NCBI RefSeq assembly: GCF_013407855.1
Contig: NZ_JACBZH010000001.1
Span: forward strand, 1-64,000
Length of the DNA: 64,000 nt
Source: Actinopolymorpha rutila
Lineage (GTDB): Bacteria > Actinomycetota > Actinomycetes > Propionibacteriales > Actinopolymorphaceae
Direction: 5' to 3'
Positions 1 through 9,247 of the stretch are shown one piece after another (positions within the stretch are counted from its first letter, which is position 1; every line of letters begins with the position of its first letter). The notes below the pieces were generated by a model. The model was given only the letters and a program-made list of their open reading frames with translations, was not told where the DNA came from and did no database searches. A program made the translations under genes and the position numbers.

Positions 1-2115
1 GTCTACGAGAAGTACGGCCGCTACAACGCCGCCCAGGTCGCCAACGTCATCACCTACCGGCCCAAGATGGCGATCCGCGACATGGCCAAGGCTCTCGGGC
101 ACAGCCCCGGTCAGCAGGACGCCTGGTCCAAGCAGGTCGACTCGTGGGGCACGACCGCCACGGTCGAGAGCGACATCCCCCCACCGGTGGTGTCGATGGC
201 CGAGCAACTGCTGACGTTCCCGCGCCACCTCGGCATCCACTCCGGCGGCATGGTGCTCACCGACCGGCCGGTGGGCGAAGTCTGCCCGATCGAGCACGGC
301 CGGATGGACGGCCGCACGGTGCTGCAGTGGGACAAGGACGACTGCGCGTGGATGGGCCTGGTGAAGTTCGACCTGCTCGGGCTGGGCATGCTCGCCGTCC
401 TGCACTACACGATGGAGGGCGTCCGCGAGCACCTCGGCGAGGACTGGACGCTGGCCACCATTCCCAAGGAGGAGCCGGGCGTCTACGACATGCTCTGCCG
501 GGCCGACTCGGTCGGGGTGTTCCAAGTGGAGAGCCGGGCGCAGATGGCGACCCTGCCCAGGCTGCGACCGCGCCGCTTCTACGACCTGGTGATCGAGATC
601 GCCCTGATCCGCCCGGGCCCGATCCAGGGTGGCGCCGTCCACCCGTACATCCGCCGCAAGCTCGGCCAGGAGCCGCCGACACCGCCCCATCCCACGCTCG
701 CCCCCGCGCTCGAACGCACCCTCGGCGTCCCGCTCTTCCAGGAACAGCTGATGCAGATCGCGATGGAGGTCGGCGGGTGCACCGGCGACGACGCCGACCT
801 GCTGCGCCGGGCGATGGGCTCCAAGCGCGGGCTGGAGAAGATCTCCTCGCTTCGGCAGAAGCTGTACGCCGGGATGGCCGCGCGCGGGATCACCGGCGAC
901 ACCGCCGACATGATCTACGAGAAGATCGAGGCGTTCGCCAACTTCGGGTTCGCCGAGAGCCACTCGATCAGCTTCGCGCTGCTCGTCTACGCGTCCTCGT
1001 GGTTCAAGCTGCACTACCCCGCGATGTTCCTGGCCGCGTTGCTGCGAGCCCAGCCGATGGGGTTCTACTCCCCGCAGAGCCTGGTGGCCGACGCGCGCCG
1101 GCACGGGGTCGAGGTACGCGGCGCCGACCTGCACCTGTCCGGGGTGCACGCCGACCTCGAGCTCCTCGACCCGAGTTCTCCGGCCGAGCTACCCAGCGGG
1201 GGGCCGACCGGGGATCCGGCGTGTGTGGAGACCTACCACCCGCCGGTCGGGGAGTTCGATCCTGAGGCGCCCATCGACGACGCCCGGCACCGGCGCGACG
1301 GGAGGCACGCCGTACGCCTCGGGCTGGCCGGCATCCGCTCGATCGGCGCCGACCTGGCCGGGCGGATCGTCGACGAGCGCACCGCGCATGGGCCGTTCGC
1401 CGACCAGGCCGACCTGGTCCGGCGGGTCGGCCTGACCTCGGTGCAGATGGAGGCAATGGCGACAGCGGGCGCGTTCGGGTGCTTCCGGATGTCCCGGCGG
1501 GAGGCGTTGTGGGTCGCCGGCAGCGCCGCCCAGGAACGCCCCGATCAGTTGCCGTCCGGTGGCACGTACGCCAAGCAGGGCAGCGGTCCGGCCGCGAAGC
1601 CCAAGCAGGGAAGGGTTCCCAGGCCCGCACGTGGCGGCGTCCCCGAACCCGCCGGGTCGTTACGCGAGGAGCGGCACGAGCAGGTCCCGCTGCTGCCCGA
1701 CCTGAACCCCGCCGAACGCGTGATGGCCGACCTGTGGGCCACCGGCATCTCCCCCGACGACTACCCCACCCGGCACGTACGCGACAAGCTCGACGAGCTC
1801 GGCGTGATCCCGGCCGCTCGGCTGCGCACCACCGAACACGGCCGGCGCGTACTGGTCGGCGGCGTCGTCATCCACCGCCAGCGACCGGCGACCGCCGGCG
1901 GGGTCACGTTCCTCAACCTCGAGGACGAGACCGGGATGGTCAACGTCATCTGCCCGCAGGCGGTGTGGAACCGCCACCGCCGGGTCGCCCGCGACTCCCC
2001 CGCCCTGCTGATCCGGGGCCGCCTCGAACGCGTGGAGGGCGTGACCAACGTGGTGGCCGAGAAGTTCAGCCGGCTGCCGCTCACCATCGCCACGATGTCC
2101 CGCGACTTCCGCTGA
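1..2115 (+). CDS. dnaE2: Error-prone DNA polymerase III alpha subunit DnaE2 (ImuC), 3' part
   Basis: The reading frame is open from base 1 and supplies the last 704 residues; the N-terminal PHP domain and the first catalytic aspartates lie outside the window. Family features visible are the block VKFDLLGLG (bases about 364-390), which holds the third catalytic Asp of C-family polymerases, and the palm/fingers segment ESRAQMATLPRLRPRRFYDL typical of DnaE2 rather than DnaE1. A C-terminal OB-fold (VLVGGVVIHRQRP to the end) lacks the DnaE1 tail that binds the clamp and tau. In the family this enzyme performs SOS-induced translesion synthesis with ImuA/ImuB; those genes are not in view. A basic, Lys/Gly/Pro-rich insert sits at about bases 1545-1680. 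Confidence 0.95.
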   Translation, partial: VYEKYGRYNAAQVANVITYRPKMAIRDMAKALGHSPGQQDAWSKQVDSWGTTATVESDIPPPVVSMAEQLLTFPRHLGIHSGGMVLTDRPVGEVCPIEHGRMDGRTVLQWDKDDCAWMGLVKFDLLGLGMLAVLHYTMEGVREHLGEDWTLATIPKEEPGVYDMLCRADSVGVFQVESRAQMATLPRLRPRRFYDLVIEIALIRPGPIQGGAVHPYIRRKLGQEPPTPPHPTLAPALERTLGVPLFQEQLMQIAMEVGGCTGDDADLLRRAMGSKRGLEKISSLRQKLYAGMAARGITGDTADMIYEKIEAFANFGFAESHSISFALLVYASSWFKLHYPAMFLAALLRAQPMGFYSPQSLVADARRHGVEVRGADLHLSGVHADLELLDPSSPAELPSGGPTGDPACVETYHPPVGEFDPEAPIDDARHRRDGRHAVRLGLAGIRSIGADLAGRIVDERTAHGPFADQADLVRRVGLTSVQMEAMATAGAFGCFRMSRREALWVAGSAAQERPDQLPSGGTYAKQGSGPAAKPKQGRVPRPARGGVPEPAGSLREERHEQVPLLPDLNPAERVMADLWATGISPDDYPTRHVRDKLDELGVIPAARLRTTEHGRRVLVGGVVIHRQRPATAGGVTFLNLEDETGMVNVICPQAVWNRHRRVARDSPALLIRGRLERVEGVTNVVAEKFSRLPLTIATMSRDFR

Positions 2116-2153
2116 CGTCCCGCGACGTCCGCCGACGTGGGATCATCGCGGCC

Positions 2154-2843
2154 GTGCACCAGTTGACCTTCGACGCGCTCCTGTGTGACCTGGACGGCGT
2201 ACTCCGGATCTGGGACGCCGAGGCCATGGCCGACCCCGAAGCCGCCAACGGCCTGCCCGCCGGAGCCCTGGCGGCGGCCGCGTTCGCACCCGACCGGCTG
2301 CTCCCCGCGATCACCGGCCTGGTCAGCGACGAGCAGTGGCGGGCAGGTGTGGTCGACGACCTCGCCGAACGCCACGGGGGACGCGCCCGGGCCCAGGCGG
2401 CGGTCGACGGGTGGTCGGCGCCCGTCGGCCGGGTCGACCCCGGGGTGCTCGACCTGCTCGTCGCGGCGCGTACACACGTTCCGGTCGTCCTGGTCAGCAA
2501 CGCGACGACCCGGCTGGAACGCGACCTCGCCTCGCTCGGGCTCACCTCGCACCTGGACGCGGTGGTCAACACCTCGCGGATCGGGGTGGTGAAACCCGAC
2601 CCGCGCGTCTTCCGGTACGCCGCGGCGGTGGTCGGCGTGGACCTCTCCCGCTGCCTGTTCGTCGACGACCAGCCCGGCAACGTCGAGGCGGCCCAAGCCC
2701 TCGGCATGCAGGGGCTCACCTACACCGGCCCGGACAGCCTGCGTGCGGCACTGGGCGACGCTGCCCAAGCCCGCAAGGGAGGTCAGCCGGGCGAGGCGAA
2801 GGTGGCCGCGCAGGTGCAGGTGCCCGGCTCGACCTCGGTGTAG
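2154..2843 (+). CDS. HAD-superfamily hydrolase
   Basis: This is a 229-residue haloacid dehalogenase-like hydrolase. The nucleophile motif CDLDGV places Asp12 and Asp14 at the active site. Motif II is VVLVSNAT, motif III the Lys in VVKPDPRVF, and motif IV LFVDDQPGNVEAA. The insert between motifs I and II is a helical cap, as in the phosphatase/dehalogenase IA group. The substrate cannot be told. The GTG at 2154 is chosen because the open frame upstream of it overlaps dnaE2 and does not look like protein. The last 61 bases overlap the convergent PTH2 gene tail to tail. Confidence 0.85.
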   Translation: MHQLTFDALLCDLDGVLRIWDAEAMADPEAANGLPAGALAAAAFAPDRLLPAITGLVSDEQWRAGVVDDLAERHGGRARAQAAVDGWSAPVGRVDPGVLDLLVAARTHVPVVLVSNATTRLERDLASLGLTSHLDAVVNTSRIGVVKPDPRVFRYAAAVVGVDLSRCLFVDDQPGNVEAAQALGMQGLTYTGPDSLRAALGDAAQARKGGQPGEAKVAAQVQVPGSTSV

Positions 2844-3634
2844 CCGGCGTCGCGTACCGTCGCGGCGGCCACCTCGCCGTCGACGATGTGGCGCCACCGC
2901 TCCGGGGTCGCCGTCACGACCCGCAGCGGGAAGTTCGCGGTCGCCCACCCGGCGACGGTCTGCTCGTCGAGTTCGAGAAGCGCGAGGTGGGCGGCGTGCC
3001 CGACCTGGGCGCAGCCCTTTCCGGTCGACATCCGTACGCCCGGCGCGAGCACGATCGACAGCACCGGCCCACCGGCCTGCTCGGCGACCCCTGCCTCCTC
3101 GACCCCACCGAGCCGCTCAGCGTCGGCGTCCTCGGTGTCCTCGGCGTGCGCCAGGTCCAGCCCCTCCACCTGCAGCTTCGACACCTCCACCGGCGGCCGC
3201 GCCACGGGGTGCGGAGCCAGCGCGCGTACCTCCGCGCCGCCGGAACGGGCGGTGATCCCCGGCAGGCGTTCCACCTCGGTCCACCGGATCCCGCGTGCAC
3301 GGCGTACGACCTTGCGGATCCGGCCGTCCATCCAGCGTTCGAGGTCGGCGTGCCACGGCCCGCCCGGAGCGCTGTCGCGGTCGGCCAGCAGTCGTACGAC
3401 CGCCAGCGCCGACGCCGCCAGCGCGTCCTCGTGGGTCGGCATGCTCGCCTTCTCCACCCGGACCACCAGCGGCAGCGCCCACGGCTCGTCGTCGTCCCGC
3501 TCCGCCTGCCCGATCCACGCGAGGTTGCGCCAGTGTTCTCGCCACCAGTGCACCGCGGCCATCGGGTCGGGAGCCTCGTCAACCCCACCTTGCGCGGGCA
3601 GGCCGGACTCACTGGGCTGGACGGGTTCGGTCAC
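2783..3634 (-). CDS. PTH2-family peptidyl-tRNA hydrolase-like protein
   Basis: The 283-residue product has a C-terminal PTH2 domain, recognised by [17 protein letters not shown], the conserved KxxAQxxHA-type signature of bacterial and archaeal peptidyl-tRNA hydrolase 2. The fold is known to release peptidyl moieties from tRNA. The N-terminal 150 residues are an actinobacterial extension containing [12 protein letters not shown] and [19 protein letters not shown], of unknown role. GTG at 3634 (VTEPVQPSE) is preferred because longer starts would run into the promoter and RBS of the divergent PIG-L gene. Since actinobacteria normally carry a separate classical Pth, this is probably an auxiliary enzyme; that is inference. 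Confidence 0.75.
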   Translation of the reverse strand: MTEPVQPSESGLPAQGGVDEAPDPMAAVHWWREHWRNLAWIGQAERDDDEPWALPLVVRVEKASMPTHEDALAASALAVVRLLADRDSAPGGPWHADLERWMDGRIRKVVRRARGIRWTEVERLPGITARSGGAEVRALAPHPVARPPVEVSKLQVEGLDLAHAEDTEDADAERLGGVEEAGVAEQAGGPVLSIVLAPGVRMSTGKGCAQVGHAAHLALLELDEQTVAGWATANFPLRVVTATPERWRHIVDGEVAAATVRDAGYTEVEPGTCTCAATFASPG

Positions 3635-3719
3635 CGGGCCAGTATCCGTGCGGCCGCGTGGCGCACGTCCGGGCGGGTACGTTGGAACGCCGAAACGCGC
3701 CGCCGACAAGGAGGTCTCG

Positions 3720-4460
3720 ATGAGCGAGCAGCCGGACTTCGCGCCCATGCCCACCGACTGGCAACGCTGCCTGGCGATCGTCGCGCACCCCGACGACCTG
3801 GAGTACGGCGCGGCCGGTGCGATCGCCGGCTGGACCGCAGCCGGCCACGAGGTGAGCTACCTGCTGGTGACGCGAGGCGAGGCGGGCATCGACACCATGT
3901 CACCCGCGCAGGCCTTGCAGGTCCGCGAACGCGAGCAACGCGCCAGCGCCAAGGTCGTCGGGGTCGACAGTGTGGAGTTCCTGGACCACACCGACGGCGT
4001 CATCGAGGAGGGCACGCGCCTGCGCCGCGACCTCGCCCGGGCGATCCGCCGGCACCGGCCCGAACTCCTGCTCACGCTCAACCACCACGACGGCTGGGGA
4101 ACGCCGGGCAGCTGGAACACCCCCGACCACCGCGCGGTCGGCCGGGCCGTGCTCGACGCCGCGGGCGACGCGGGCAACCGGTGGATCTTCCCCGAACTCG
4201 TCGACGAGGGCCACGAACCCTGGAACGGCGTCCGCTACGTCGCGGTGGCTTCCTCCCCGTACGCCTCGCACGCCGTCGACGTCACCGACACCCTCGACCG
4301 GGCGGTGGCCTCGCTCGCCGAGCACCGCGCCTACATCCGCGCGCTGGACGACCGGGATCCGGTGGAGTACGCCCGGGAGCACCTCACCAGCTACACGCAG
4401 GGCGCGGCGGAGCGGTTCGGCGGCCGGTCGGCGGTGTCGTTCGAACTGTTCAGCCGCTGA
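3720..4460 (+). CDS. PIG-L/LmbE family zinc deacetylase
   Basis: A 246-residue protein with the zinc motif AHPDD at residues 22-26 and the later NHHDGWG and TPDHRAVG blocks that supply the third ligand and catalytic groups in the GlcNAc-PI/MshB/Mca deacetylase family. These enzymes remove N-acetyl groups from GlcNAc-inositol or related glycoconjugates. MshB and Mca of mycothiol metabolism are relatives, but this protein is shorter than Mca and cannot be assigned to either. An AAGGAGG ribosome site at 3708-3714 sits five bases before ATG 3720. The gene is divergent from the PTH2 gene and convergent with the 204-residue unknown. Confidence 0.85.
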   Translation: MSEQPDFAPMPTDWQRCLAIVAHPDDLEYGAAGAIAGWTAAGHEVSYLLVTRGEAGIDTMSPAQALQVREREQRASAKVVGVDSVEFLDHTDGVIEEGTRLRRDLARAIRRHRPELLLTLNHHDGWGTPGSWNTPDHRAVGRAVLDAAGDAGNRWIFPELVDEGHEPWNGVRYVAVASSPYASHAVDVTDTLDRAVASLAEHRAYIRALDDRDPVEYAREHLTSYTQGAAERFGGRSAVSFELFSR

Positions 4461-4473
4461 CGGTTCAGCCGGG

Positions 4474-5088
4474 TCAGCCGCTGACCGGTCGGCCACCGAC
4501 CTCACGGCGTACGGCGGACACGGCGGCGCTCACCCGGGCCGCGCGCGTCGACCCGGGCCCGGCCTCGGTGACGTACCCCACCAGATGCCGAAGGTGTGCC
4601 TCACCCACCTGGTCGGCGTCGATGCCCGCGCGGGCGAGGGCGGCGGCCAGGTCGGCCGGTACGTCCACCCGGCGCCGGCCTTCCGGCAGGACGAGCGTGC
4701 CCTCCCAGGACTCCGGCAACCAGTCCGAGTCCGGCGAGGCGTCCACACCGTCCGCACCGTCCGCACCGTCCGCACCGTCCGCACCGTCCGCACCGTCCGC
4801 AGCGTCCGCACCTCTCGCGGCCAGCAGACAGACCAATGTCACGTCGTCCAGGGTGAGAACGCGGACCCGCACTGCCCGGCACGTCAGCCGCGTCGACCCC
4901 ACCGACGTCTCCGACGGTTGCGACTCGGTGAGCAGCAGCACGGCCGGCCGGTAGCTGTCGTACCCGCTGAGCCGGCGGTCCAGCACGTACGCCGTCGCGC
5001 CCGCGTGGTCGTGCCTGCGCCCGCGGACAGCGATCCGCGTGGACTCGTTCGTCGGTGTGGACCCGTTCACCCGCGTGGACTCCCTCAT
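4474..5088 (-). CDS. Unknown protein coupled to the radical SAM gene; (DGA)n tract
   Basis: This 204-residue protein is not recognised with confidence. It starts at ATG 5088, overlapping the stop of the radical SAM gene as ATGA, so the pair is probably translationally coupled. The first half holds short hydrophobic beta-like strands (RPAVLLLTE, VLTLDDVTLVCLLAA). A run of seven Asp-Gly-Ala repeats follows, encoded by 9-bp tandem DNA repeats. The C-terminal 75 residues (SWEGTLVLPEG then a helix-rich basic end HLRHLVGYVTEA) weakly resemble YdeI/OmpD-associated domains. The low-complexity middle probably acts as a linker and could vary in length between strains. Confidence 0.6.
   Translation of the reverse strand: MRESTRVNGSTPTNESTRIAVRGRRHDHAGATAYVLDRRLSGYDSYRPAVLLLTESQPSETSVGSTRLTCRAVRVRVLTLDDVTLVCLLAARGADAADGADGADGADGADGADGVDASPDSDWLPESWEGTLVLPEGRRRVDVPADLAAALARAGIDADQVGEAHLRHLVGYVTEAGPGSTRAARVSAAVSAVRREVGGRPVSG
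4746..4808. repeat. 9-bp tandem repeat (6 exact, 1 variant)
   Basis: The unit CACCGTCCG is repeated six times exactly from 4746 to 4799 and once as CAGCGTCCG. It lies inside the minus-strand gene ending at 4474 and keeps the frame, adding one Asp-Gly-Ala triplet per unit. Confidence 0.95.
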
Positions 5089-6179
5089 CGGCACGGTCCG
5101 GTCAGCGGCCGGCCCGCGTACGTCGAGTACCACAGCGGCCGGTAGCACCGCCATCGCTGCGGCACCAGGCCGCGCGGCGCGGCGGCGCGTTCGATCTCGC
5201 GCCGGATGTCGAGGTAGTACGCCAGCTCACCGGCATCCTCGGCGCGCAGCAGGTCCATCAGCGGCGTGTGTGACTGGTACACCTGTACGGACGGGAACAC
5301 CGTGCAGTGCGGGAGCAGCGTGCGCAGGAAGTCGCGCATCAGCGGATACGGATCCAGGCCCACGACGTAGGTGAACGACGTCCGCAGTCCGGCCGCCCGC
5401 GCCCGGGCCAGCAGGCCCGGCATCTCCTCCGGTGTCAAGCTCGCCTTGCTCGCCTTCAGCAGGACGTCCCGCCGTGACGCGCACTCGGCGGTGAGGAACA
5501 GTAGGAACGGACCGATCTCGCGGGCGATCTCGTCGAACGCCTCCCGGCTGCGCAGGACCGAAGTGAGCAACCCGATCCGGGGCGTGAGGCCGTGTTCGGT
5601 GAGCACCCGGCGCACCGTCCGCAGGTGGTCGAGGGCGGCCTGTTCGGTGTGGAAGCAACCGGTGGAGATGGTCACCTCCGCCAGGTCACGAAGCGTCCCG
5701 CCGGGCGGCAACTGCGCGGCCAGCCCGGCCAGCAGGGCGGCGATCTCGTCCTCCAGCCGCAGCCGGGGATCGACCGCGTCCTCCAGCGTCGTGGGGCAGA
5801 ACGCGCAACCGGTACAGCGGCTGCGCGCGTTCGGGTTGAGCGTGGCGGCCCGCCAGCGCCGGCCGTCCCAGCAGCGCAGGTATCCCGGCACCGCGTCGTC
5901 CACGGCCCGGCGTTCGACCCGGGCAAGCGTCCGGCCGTCGACGCACAGCCGGTCCTCGACGAGCTCGAACGGCGAGTCCGGGCGGCCCGCGGGTACGACG
6001 ACCACGCGGGACTCCCGCTCCCCGGCCACCCGCACCAGCAGCCGGATCCGGGCGCCGAGCGGAGTGCGGATGCCGTACAGGTTGACCGCGACCAGGACCA
6101 GATCGTTCCAGGCCACGCCGTGCTCGCGGGCGAGGCCGTGCCACCTCGTCAGGGGCGGCGTGTCGACGAGTGCCGTCAT
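5085..6179 (-). CDS. Radical SAM protein with CX2CX2C cluster
   Basis: The 364-residue product looks like a radical SAM enzyme: a Cys motif RCTGCAFC (Cys122, Cys125, Cys128) is followed by a TIM-barrel-like run including EVTISTGCFHTEQAALDHL, GLLTSVLRSREAFDEI and TSFTYVVGLDPY. The spacing is CX2CX2C rather than the canonical CX3CX2C. The N-terminal 110 residues form an extra domain (LVLVAVNLYGIRTP, RVVVVPAGRPDSPFEL) with no assigned role. The C-terminus carries several Trp/Tyr (QRWRCYRPLWYSTYAG). The stop overlaps the downstream unknown gene, suggesting a two-gene unit. The substrate is unknown, and no nearby precursor peptide or known pathway gene helps. Confidence 0.75.
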   Translation of the reverse strand: MTALVDTPPLTRWHGLAREHGVAWNDLVLVAVNLYGIRTPLGARIRLLVRVAGERESRVVVVPAGRPDSPFELVEDRLCVDGRTLARVERRAVDDAVPGYLRCWDGRRWRAATLNPNARSRCTGCAFCPTTLEDAVDPRLRLEDEIAALLAGLAAQLPPGGTLRDLAEVTISTGCFHTEQAALDHLRTVRRVLTEHGLTPRIGLLTSVLRSREAFDEIAREIGPFLLFLTAECASRRDVLLKASKASLTPEEMPGLLARARAAGLRTSFTYVVGLDPYPLMRDFLRTLLPHCTVFPSVQVYQSHTPLMDLLRAEDAGELAYYLDIRREIERAAAPRGLVPQRWRCYRPLWYSTYAGRPLTGPCR

Positions 6180-6266
6180 GGCAGACCCATTTCCACCGAC
6201 GCGCCGTGGCCGAACGCCGGTGGCGATTCGTGCGACAATTTCCGCCGCTCATGTGAGGAGTTCACC

Positions 6267-6788
6267 GTGCCCGACACTCGCAGCGTCCTGGTCACCGGAG
6301 CGACCGGCAACCAGGGCGGCGCCACACCGGTGTCGACCACTTCGAGACCAAGGCCGAGGTCGAACGCCACATCGCCCGGCTGGAGCTGCCCGCGACGGTC
6401 CTGCGGACGGTGTACGAACAACCTGCTGCACTTCGACGTGGCCGACGACGAGCGCGTCGTCAACCTGCCGTTGCGTCCGGACCGGCCGCTGCAACTGGTC
6501 GCCGCCGACGACATCGGCTGGTTCGCCGCCGACGCCTTCGACCACCCCGATGCCTACCTCGGCCGCCGGTTCGAACTCGCCGGAGACCAGCTCACCCTGC
6601 CCGAGATCGCGGCGGCGTTCGAGCAGGTGACCGGCGCCCGCACGCGTTACCACGCGGAGCCGATCACGTCGCGCATGTACGAGTGGTTCGCCGAGGCGGG
6701 CTACCAGGCCGACATCGCGGCACTTCGAGCGCGGCACCCGGACATGCTGACGTTCACGGAGTTCCTGACCCGGCACCTTCCGCGCTAG
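6267..6788 (+). pseudogene. NmrA-like NAD(P)-binding protein, decayed
   Basis: An intact RBS (GAGGAG) precedes GTG 6267 and the nucleotide-binding start VLVTGATGNQGGA. The sequence then jumps to a late part of the fold. The block GVDHFETKAEVERHIARL, typical of NmrA/HSCARG proteins, is read in a different frame from 6329 to about 6415. From NNLLHFDVADD (6417) the original frame resumes to the normal C-terminus. Roughly 110 central residues are missing and a second frameshift lies at about 6413-6417. The remaining 173-codon frame would give a chimeric, non-functional product. The 3' end overlaps the convergent membrane glycosyltransferase. Confidence 0.8.
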
Positions 6789-8397
6789 GCAGGCGGTCGG
6801 AACGCAGCCGTACGTCATCGCCGGTCGGCGGCCGGTCGCGGTGGGCCAGGCACCAGCGGACCAGCCACACCAGGATCGCGATCTGCACCAGCGGCGTCAC
6901 CGTGTCGCGGATCCGGTCGGTCACGAAGCCGACCGCGGCCGGCAGGTCGACCACCCGGCCCGGCACGTACGCCGCGGCCATCATGGCCGTGCGGGCGAGC
7001 ACCATCGAGTCGAGCCGGCCGGCGACGAGTCCGGCCAGCGGCGCCCAGGCGAGCAGGTCGTACCACGGCAGGCTGTACTGCGTGGTGAACACCCAGGCCA
7101 GGCAGAGTACGGCGGCCACCCGGACGGCCTCCGGTGTCGGATCTGACGTCGGATCCGACGTAGCGTCATCTGCCGTGCGCCCGCGCCCCCGCCCCCGCAT
7201 CGCCTCCGCCACCGGCTCGCGCACCGCGGGCGGCACGACCCGCCACAACAACGCCGCGAGCAGCACGGTCGTCACCGCGGAGGCGACGGCGATCACCGCA
7301 CGGGCGGCGGGCATCGGCAGCACGAACAGGTACAGCGGCCCGAACAGCAACCGCCACGGCGTACCCGACGACACGAAACTCGGCGCCGCCAGCACCCGGT
7401 CGAACACGTGCGGCCCGGCGAACACGTACGTCCCGACGAGCGTGAGCAGCGACCCCGCGCACAGTGCCGCCGTAGCCCGCGGAGACCGGCGCAGAGCCCA
7501 CAGCAGCGCCAGGCCGTACAGCCCGACGGTGAGCTTCACCGCTCCGCCGAGGCCGACCAGCAGCCCGGCCGCGAACGGCGACCGGCGGACCACCACCAGC
7601 GCCGCCACCGCGAACACCACCGCCTGGGCGTCGTTGTGCCCGCCCGCGACGACCAGCCAGGCCAGGACAGGGTTGGCGAGGACGCACAGCACGGCGCGGG
7701 CCCGCGCCCGCGGCGTCCGCCCGGCCAGCCGTACCGCCAGCAGCCCCACGGCGACGAACGCCATCGAGTTCGTGACCTGCAGGCCGAGCACCGTGGCGTG
7801 CGTGGATCCGCCGCCCAGCCAGGCCGCCGCCTGCTGCAGCCAGGTGCCCACCGGGCCGTAGACGGAGGTCGCGGTCTGCCAGGGCCGTTCGGTCGCCGCG
7901 ACCACCGGGTCGGCTCGGTGCAGCACGTACTCGGCCGGTGCGGTGAGGTACGGATCCCCGCCGCGCGCCGCGATCCGGCCGTACGCGGCGTACATCAGGA
8001 CGTCTCCGGACGCCATCGGCGGCACCAGCGTCAACGCCGTCACCCCGGCGACCCCGAGCGCCATCAGCCGGCGCGGAGCCGGGGTCCACCCGGCGGACAG
8101 GGCGCGCAGACCGGCGTACACGCCGAGGGCACCCACGGCCAGCCCGGTCAGCGCGAGCGTGACCACCAGCCAGGGCGGGGGATGCGCGTCCCACCAGTAC
8201 GGCGGCCGCCACGCCGCCCGCTGGGGCAGGGTGAGCGCGACGACGGACGGGCCGAGCAGCCCGGTGACGGTGAACAGCGCCAGGCTCGCGCCCAGGCTGA
8301 CGACCGCGAACCGTCCTGCCCGGCTCGACCCACCGGCTCGGCTGGACCCGCCTGCCCGGCTCGACCCGCCGGCCCGGTCAGTTCGTACGTCGGTCAC
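6754..8397 (-). CDS. Integral-membrane polyprenol-phosphate-mannose-type mannosyltransferase (GT87/DUF2029-like)
   Basis: About 547 residues with ten or more hydrophobic segments. The early acidic/GGDPY loop (YAAYGRIAARGGDPY) and the VYGP and GGHNDAQ motifs are typical of GT-C mannosyltransferases of the MptA/MptB/DUF2029 group, which use polyprenyl-phosphate mannose outside the membrane to extend lipoglycans. The gene follows a GT2 gene resembling polyprenol-phosphate mannose synthase with a short overlap, so donor synthesis and use may be paired. GTG 8397 gives the smaller overlap; an upstream start at 8436 is possible. The N-terminus has three copies of Gly-Gly-Ser-Ser-Arg-Ala. The 3' end overlaps the NmrA pseudogene. 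Confidence 0.75.
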   Translation of the reverse strand: MTDVRTDRAGGSSRAGGSSRAGGSSRAGRFAVVSLGASLALFTVTGLLGPSVVALTLPQRAAWRPPYWWDAHPPPWLVVTLALTGLAVGALGVYAGLRALSAGWTPAPRRLMALGVAGVTALTLVPPMASGDVLMYAAYGRIAARGGDPYLTAPAEYVLHRADPVVAATERPWQTATSVYGPVGTWLQQAAAWLGGGSTHATVLGLQVTNSMAFVAVGLLAVRLAGRTPRARARAVLCVLANPVLAWLVVAGGHNDAQAVVFAVAALVVVRRSPFAAGLLVGLGGAVKLTVGLYGLALLWALRRSPRATAALCAGSLLTLVGTYVFAGPHVFDRVLAAPSFVSSGTPWRLLFGPLYLFVLPMPAARAVIAVASAVTTVLLAALLWRVVPPAVREPVAEAMRGRGRGRTADDATSDPTSDPTPEAVRVAAVLCLAWVFTTQYSLPWYDLLAWAPLAGLVAGRLDSMVLARTAMMAAAYVPGRVVDLPAAVGFVTDRIRDTVTPLVQIAILVWLVRWCLAHRDRPPTGDDVRLRSDRLPSAEGAGSGTP

Positions 8398-9154
8398 GAC
8401 GAGGAAGCGTGGGAAGGGTCGGAAGGGGTACGACACCCCGCCGGGCCAGCGCCTCGGCGACGTGCAGCCACTGCCGGCCGCGGTGGAGCTGACCCCGCCA
8501 GTCGGCCCCGGTCACCCGGTGCTGGAAGTCGACCGGCACCTCCGCGACCCGGAAACCCCTGCGCAGCAGGTCGATCGTCATCCCCACCTCGACCCCGAAC
8601 CCGCGGGCGAGCGGGCTGACGCCGTCCAGTGCGGGCCGGCTCAGGCACCGCTGCCCGCACAACGGCTGGGTGGCCTGCCACCCGGTCGCCCGGTCGATAC
8701 CTGCGCGGGCGAGGCGGACGACGAAACCGTGCCCGCCACCGGGGCCGTCGGTCTGGGGCGGCATCACCGCGATGGTGACGTCGGCGGTTCCGTCCAGTAC
8801 CGGGCGAACCAGCGACTCCGCCCGGGCCGCACTCTCGGCCAGGTCGGCGTCCAGGAACAGCAGGTGCCGCGGATCGGTGGGGTTCTCCCGCGCCTCGATC
8901 GCCGACACCGCCTGCGCACCGGTGGCCAGCGCGGCCGCCTTGCCGCGTGGACGGTGGTGGCCGACGACCACCGCACCGGCCTCCTGGGCGTGCGCAGCGG
9001 TGGCGTCCCGGGAGCCGTCGTCGACCACGACCACCAGGTCGACGGCGGTCACCTTCCCGGCCGCGCGAACGGTCGCGGCCACCCGTGCGGCCTCGTCGCG
9101 CGCGGGGATGACGACCGCTACCCGGGCCGCCTGCGGAGACGTAGGAACGGACAC
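8378..9154 (-). CDS. Family 2 glycosyltransferase, polyprenol-phosphate hexose synthase-like
   Basis: A 258-residue soluble GT2 with VVIPARDEAARV at the N-terminus, VVVVDDGSRD for the nucleotide and FLDADL as the metal-binding DXD region. The size and lack of C-terminal membrane helices match dolichol/polyprenol-phosphate mannose or glucose synthases (Ppm1/DPM type), which load a sugar from a nucleotide donor onto a lipid carrier at the cytoplasmic face. It starts at GTG 9154 and overlaps the downstream membrane mannosyltransferase, supporting a common pathway; the exact sugar is not visible. Confidence 0.75.
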   Translation of the reverse strand: MSVPTSPQAARVAVVIPARDEAARVAATVRAAGKVTAVDLVVVVDDGSRDATAAHAQEAGAVVVGHHRPRGKAAALATGAQAVSAIEARENPTDPRHLLFLDADLAESAARAESLVRPVLDGTADVTIAVMPPQTDGPGGGHGFVVRLARAGIDRATGWQATQPLCGQRCLSRPALDGVSPLARGFGVEVGMTIDLLRRGFRVAEVPVDFQHRVTGADWRGQLHRGRQWLHVAEALARRGVVPLPTLPTLPRRDRRTN

Positions 9155-9247
9155 GGCACGAGCCTAGGGGGTGTTACGAAGTGGGCGCCGGTGAAGCGAG
9201 CGGCTGTCCGCGCGGGCAGGCGACGAAAAGTGAGTGCGCGGCGCGCG

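Noticed and set aside
1479..2153. N-terminal extension of the HAD hydrolase into dnaE2
   Set aside because: It is an out-of-frame, Arg/Pro-rich reading of the dnaE2 3' end; the HAD fold begins at HQLTFDALLCDLDG.
4746..4808. Tandem repeats as a CRISPR-like array
   Set aside because: Nine-base units without spacers, in frame inside a gene.
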